Shown here: positions 61,897-64,000 of the stretch, piece after piece | Numbering within the stretch: the first letter of the stretch is position 1 | Layout of the letters: every line of letters starts with the position of its first letter | NCBI RefSeq assembly: GCF_018332475.1 | Contig: NZ_BOQB01000019.1 | Coordinates: 1 to 64,000, forward strand | Source: Bacillus sanguinis | GTDB taxonomy: Bacteria; Bacillota; Bacilli; Bacillales; Bacillaceae_G | Direction of reading: 5' to 3' | Length of the DNA stretch: 64,000 nt | Notes under the pieces: model-generated | Told to the model about the DNA's origin: nothing | What the model saw: only the letters and a program-made list of their open reading frames with translations | Database searches by the model: none | Program-made: the position numbers and the translations under genes

Positions 61897-63231
61897 CTAC
61901 ACCTTCTTCCTTAAACAAGCAATATAAAAGCCATCTGTTGCAAAATAATGCGGTAAAATTTGTACTTGACCTTCATCAATATACGGATTTAGTTTTTCTG
62001 GCATACGCTCTTTTATCGTAGTATCCCACTCAAATTCAGGATGCTCTTGTAAAAAACGTTGTATTACTTGTTCATTTTCTATTTTCTCAATTGTGCACGT
62101 ACTATAAACAAGGCGACCACCTTGTTTTAATAACGGTGCTATTTTTTCTAGTATCGCAAATTGAATCGTCGATAATCTTTCACTATCGCCTTTATCTTTA
62201 CCTAACTTAATATCAGGTTTGCGTCTAATTACACCAAATCCAGAACATGGTGCATCTACTAATATTTTATCAAACGTTTCATTCGCAAATTGTTCTTGTA
62301 CTTTTCTAGCATCTAGTGCTTTTGTTTCGACATTTCCTAGACCAAGTCGCTCTGCTTGTTGTTTAATTAAACGTACTTTGTGTGCATGCAAATCAAGAGA
62401 CATCACTTGACCAGTTCCTTTTAGTCGCTCTGCGATATGCGTTGTTTTTCCGCCCGGAGCAGCACAACTATCAAGAACTAGATCTCCCTCATTCGGTTCT
62501 AAAGCACGTGCTACAAGCATAGAGCTTTCATCTTGAATAGAAAGAAAACCTTTTTTGAACGCATCTGTATGCGCTACATTCCCTCTTTCAATTTGAATTG
62601 CATCCTCTGATAAATCGCCGCGCTTTGCTTCTATCCCTTCACTAGCCAACAATTCAATTGCTTCTTCTACTGTTATTTTGTCAACATTTACACGCGCTGT
62701 TGGTACAGGTGGTAACATGTTCACTTCGCACATTTTCTCTGCTGTCTCTAAACCATATTCAGAAGCCCAATCTTGAACAAGCCACATTGGATGACTTGTT
62801 GTGATTGCCAAACGTTCTACTGGATCCTTGATTTCATCTAAAGAAGGTATCCCCTCTCTCTGAATCGAACGTAATACACCGTTTACCATCCCAGCAATCC
62901 CTTTATGCCCGCGACGCTTTGCAATCTCGACCGCTTCGTGAATGGCCGCTCTTTCTGGCACTCGGTCTAAATAAATCATTTGATATAAAGATAAGCGAAG
63001 CAATACTCTTACCCACGCCTCAACTTTCTTTTTTAAAAAAGGCTGTAAATAATAATCTAAAGTGTCACGACGTTGAATCGTTCCATATACAATTTCAGTT
63101 AATAAACCAATATCTTTTCTATCAATTGCATTTTTTTCAATTAGATTATTTAAAAGTAAGTTACTGTATGCACCACTTTTTTCTACTTGAATTAAACCAT
63201 CAAGAGCTAATTCACGAACATTTTTTCTCAT
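61897..63231 (-). CDS. rsmB: 16S rRNA (C967-C5)-methyltransferase RsmB
   Basis: SAM-dependent methyltransferase (Sun/Fmu family). N-terminal NusB-like RNA-binding domain (about 1-130), then a Rossmann-fold domain with [17 protein letters not shown] (about 252-268), DAPCSGFG and the catalytic Cys near residue 377 in VYSTCTI. 444 residues. Its ATG overlaps the fmt stop by 4 nt (ATGA), showing coupling. Confidence 0.97.
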   Translation of the reverse strand: MRKNVRELALDGLIQVEKSGAYSNLLLNNLIEKNAIDRKDIGLLTEIVYGTIQRRDTLDYYLQPFLKKKVEAWVRVLLRLSLYQMIYLDRVPERAAIHEAVEIAKRRGHKGIAGMVNGVLRSIQREGIPSLDEIKDPVERLAITTSHPMWLVQDWASEYGLETAEKMCEVNMLPPVPTARVNVDKITVEEAIELLASEGIEAKRGDLSEDAIQIERGNVAHTDAFKKGFLSIQDESSMLVARALEPNEGDLVLDSCAAPGGKTTHIAERLKGTGQVMSLDLHAHKVRLIKQQAERLGLGNVETKALDARKVQEQFANETFDKILVDAPCSGFGVIRRKPDIKLGKDKGDSERLSTIQFAILEKIAPLLKQGGRLVYSTCTIEKIENEQVIQRFLQEHPEFEWDTTIKERMPEKLNPYIDEGQVQILPHYFATDGFYIACLRKKV

Positions 63232-64000
63232 GCATTTTCTCCTAACTTCGTTCCAATTTCAGGTTTTGTGCCACGTAAAAATTGAGAACAACTCATACGC
63301 TTTTTACCAGAAGGTTGTAATTCAGTAACTTTAACACCTGTTTCATTACCAGTTGCTACAACAAAACCATCTTCTTCGATCGCAACAATCGTACCTGCTT
63401 CAGCTGATTTCGTTACAGGTACTTTTTCTCCCCACCATACTTTAACAACTTGTCCTGCTAAAGTTGTATAAGCGACTGGCCATGGATTCAATCCGCGAAT
63501 GTGATTGTATACTTCTTCACCTGTTTTTGTCCAATCAATTTTCTCTTGCTCACGTTTTATATTATATGCAAACGTTACTTCTTCTTCGTTTTGTTTAATT
63601 GGTTCTAACTTACCTTGAATTAATAAAGGTACTGTTTTAGATAGAAGGTGCGCCCCTGCTTCGCTTAACTTATCGAATAAAGAGCCTGTCGTTTCACGCT
63701 CTTCAATTTCCACTTCTACTTGCGTTAAGATATCACCAGCATCCAATTTCTCTACCATATACATAATTGTAATACCCGTTTTTTCTTTACCTTCCATAAT
63801 TGCATAATGGATTGGTGCGCCACCACGAAGTTCAGGAAGTAAAGAAGCGTGGACGTTTATACATCCATACTTCGGTGCTTCTAAAATTTCATTTGGTACG
63901 ATCTGACCGAACGCAGCTGTTACAATTAAATCTGGCTCTAATGCCAATACTTTTTCATATTCGTCTTTTTCACGAATTCTTAACGGCTGTAACACCGGAA
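63228..64000 (-). CDS. fmt: Methionyl-tRNA formyltransferase (5' end outside the window)
   Basis: Formylates initiator Met-tRNA for translation initiation. About 257 codons are present; the reading frame runs off the right edge (Pro-Val-Leu-Gln at the margin), so roughly 55-60 N-terminal residues, including the start, are missing. Visible: [12 protein letters not shown], the catalytic [18 protein letters not shown] (in parts) with Asn/His, and the C-terminal tRNA-binding domain. It heads the fmt-rsmB-rlmN-prpC-prkC series, usually after def. Confidence 0.97.
   Translation of the reverse strand, partial: PVLQPLRIREKDEYEKVLALEPDLIVTAAFGQIVPNEILEAPKYGCINVHASLLPELRGGAPIHYAIMEGKEKTGITIMYMVEKLDAGDILTQVEVEIEERETTGSLFDKLSEAGAHLLSKTVPLLIQGKLEPIKQNEEEVTFAYNIKREQEKIDWTKTGEEVYNHIRGLNPWPVAYTTLAGQVVKVWWGEKVPVTKSAEAGTIVAIEEDGFVVATGNETGVKVTELQPSGKKRMSCSQFLRGTKPEIGTKLGENA

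Overview
The window is a stretch of core chromosome from a low-GC, spore-forming Firmicute. The protein sequences I recognise (CodY, FapR, SpoVM, PolC, RseP, PrkC and others) and the gene order point to the Bacillus cereus group (cereus/anthracis/thuringiensis relatives). I cannot name the species. Of 62 protein genes found, 61 lie on the minus strand, so transcription runs from high to low coordinates. Only rpmB is on the plus strand. There are no rRNA or tRNA genes, insertion sequences, prophage or CRISPR arrays.

From right to left, in the direction of transcription. (1) 64000-55340: fmt (cut by the window edge), rsmB, rlmN, prpC, prkC, rsgA, rpe, thiN and the 26-codon sporulation gene spoVM. 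This covers initiator tRNA formylation, rRNA methylation, the PrpC/PrkC phosphatase-kinase pair and 30S maturation. (2) 55266-45832: rpmB (plus strand) diverges from yloU-fakA. Then come recG and the phospholipid/fatty-acid operon fapR-plsX-fabD-fabG-acpP, followed by rnc. A FapR operator lies on the fapR promoter. (3) 45684-36805: smc, ftsY, ylxM-ffh, rpsP, khpA, rimM, trmD, rplS, covering chromosome condensation, protein targeting and ribosome/tRNA modification. (4) 36703-24643: lepB, rbgA, rnhB, sucCD, dprA, topA, trmFO, xerC, hslVU. (5) codY (23786-24565), the GTP/branched-chain amino acid-sensing repressor. (6) 23434-10047: rpsB-tsf, pyrH-frr, uppS-cdsA-dxr-rseP, proS, polC. (7) 9714-116: the rimP-nusA-rnpM-ylxQ-infB-ylxP-rbfA operon, then truB-ribF, rpsO and pnp.

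The theme is information processing: translation initiation and elongation factors, ribosome maturation GTPases and RNA-modification enzymes, linked to lipid/envelope precursor synthesis. Many gene pairs overlap by 1-4 nt or share stop/start bases, which suggests translational coupling. Several units are separated by strong hairpin terminators, some placed over the stop codon of the upstream gene.

I did not find a new multi-gene system. The things most worth a second look are regulatory or structural. They include a roughly 280-nt hairpin-rich leader before rimP-nusA, a 23-bp tandem repeat between yloU and rpmB, and a 10-bp motif recurring before three translation operons. Others are a FapR operator and promoter whose -35 lies inside a hairpin after recG, a perfect 15-bp hairpin over the RNase III gene's stop codon, and an HslV whose N terminus lacks the serine described for B. 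subtilis ClpQ. All start-site choices, promoters and leaders are read by eye.
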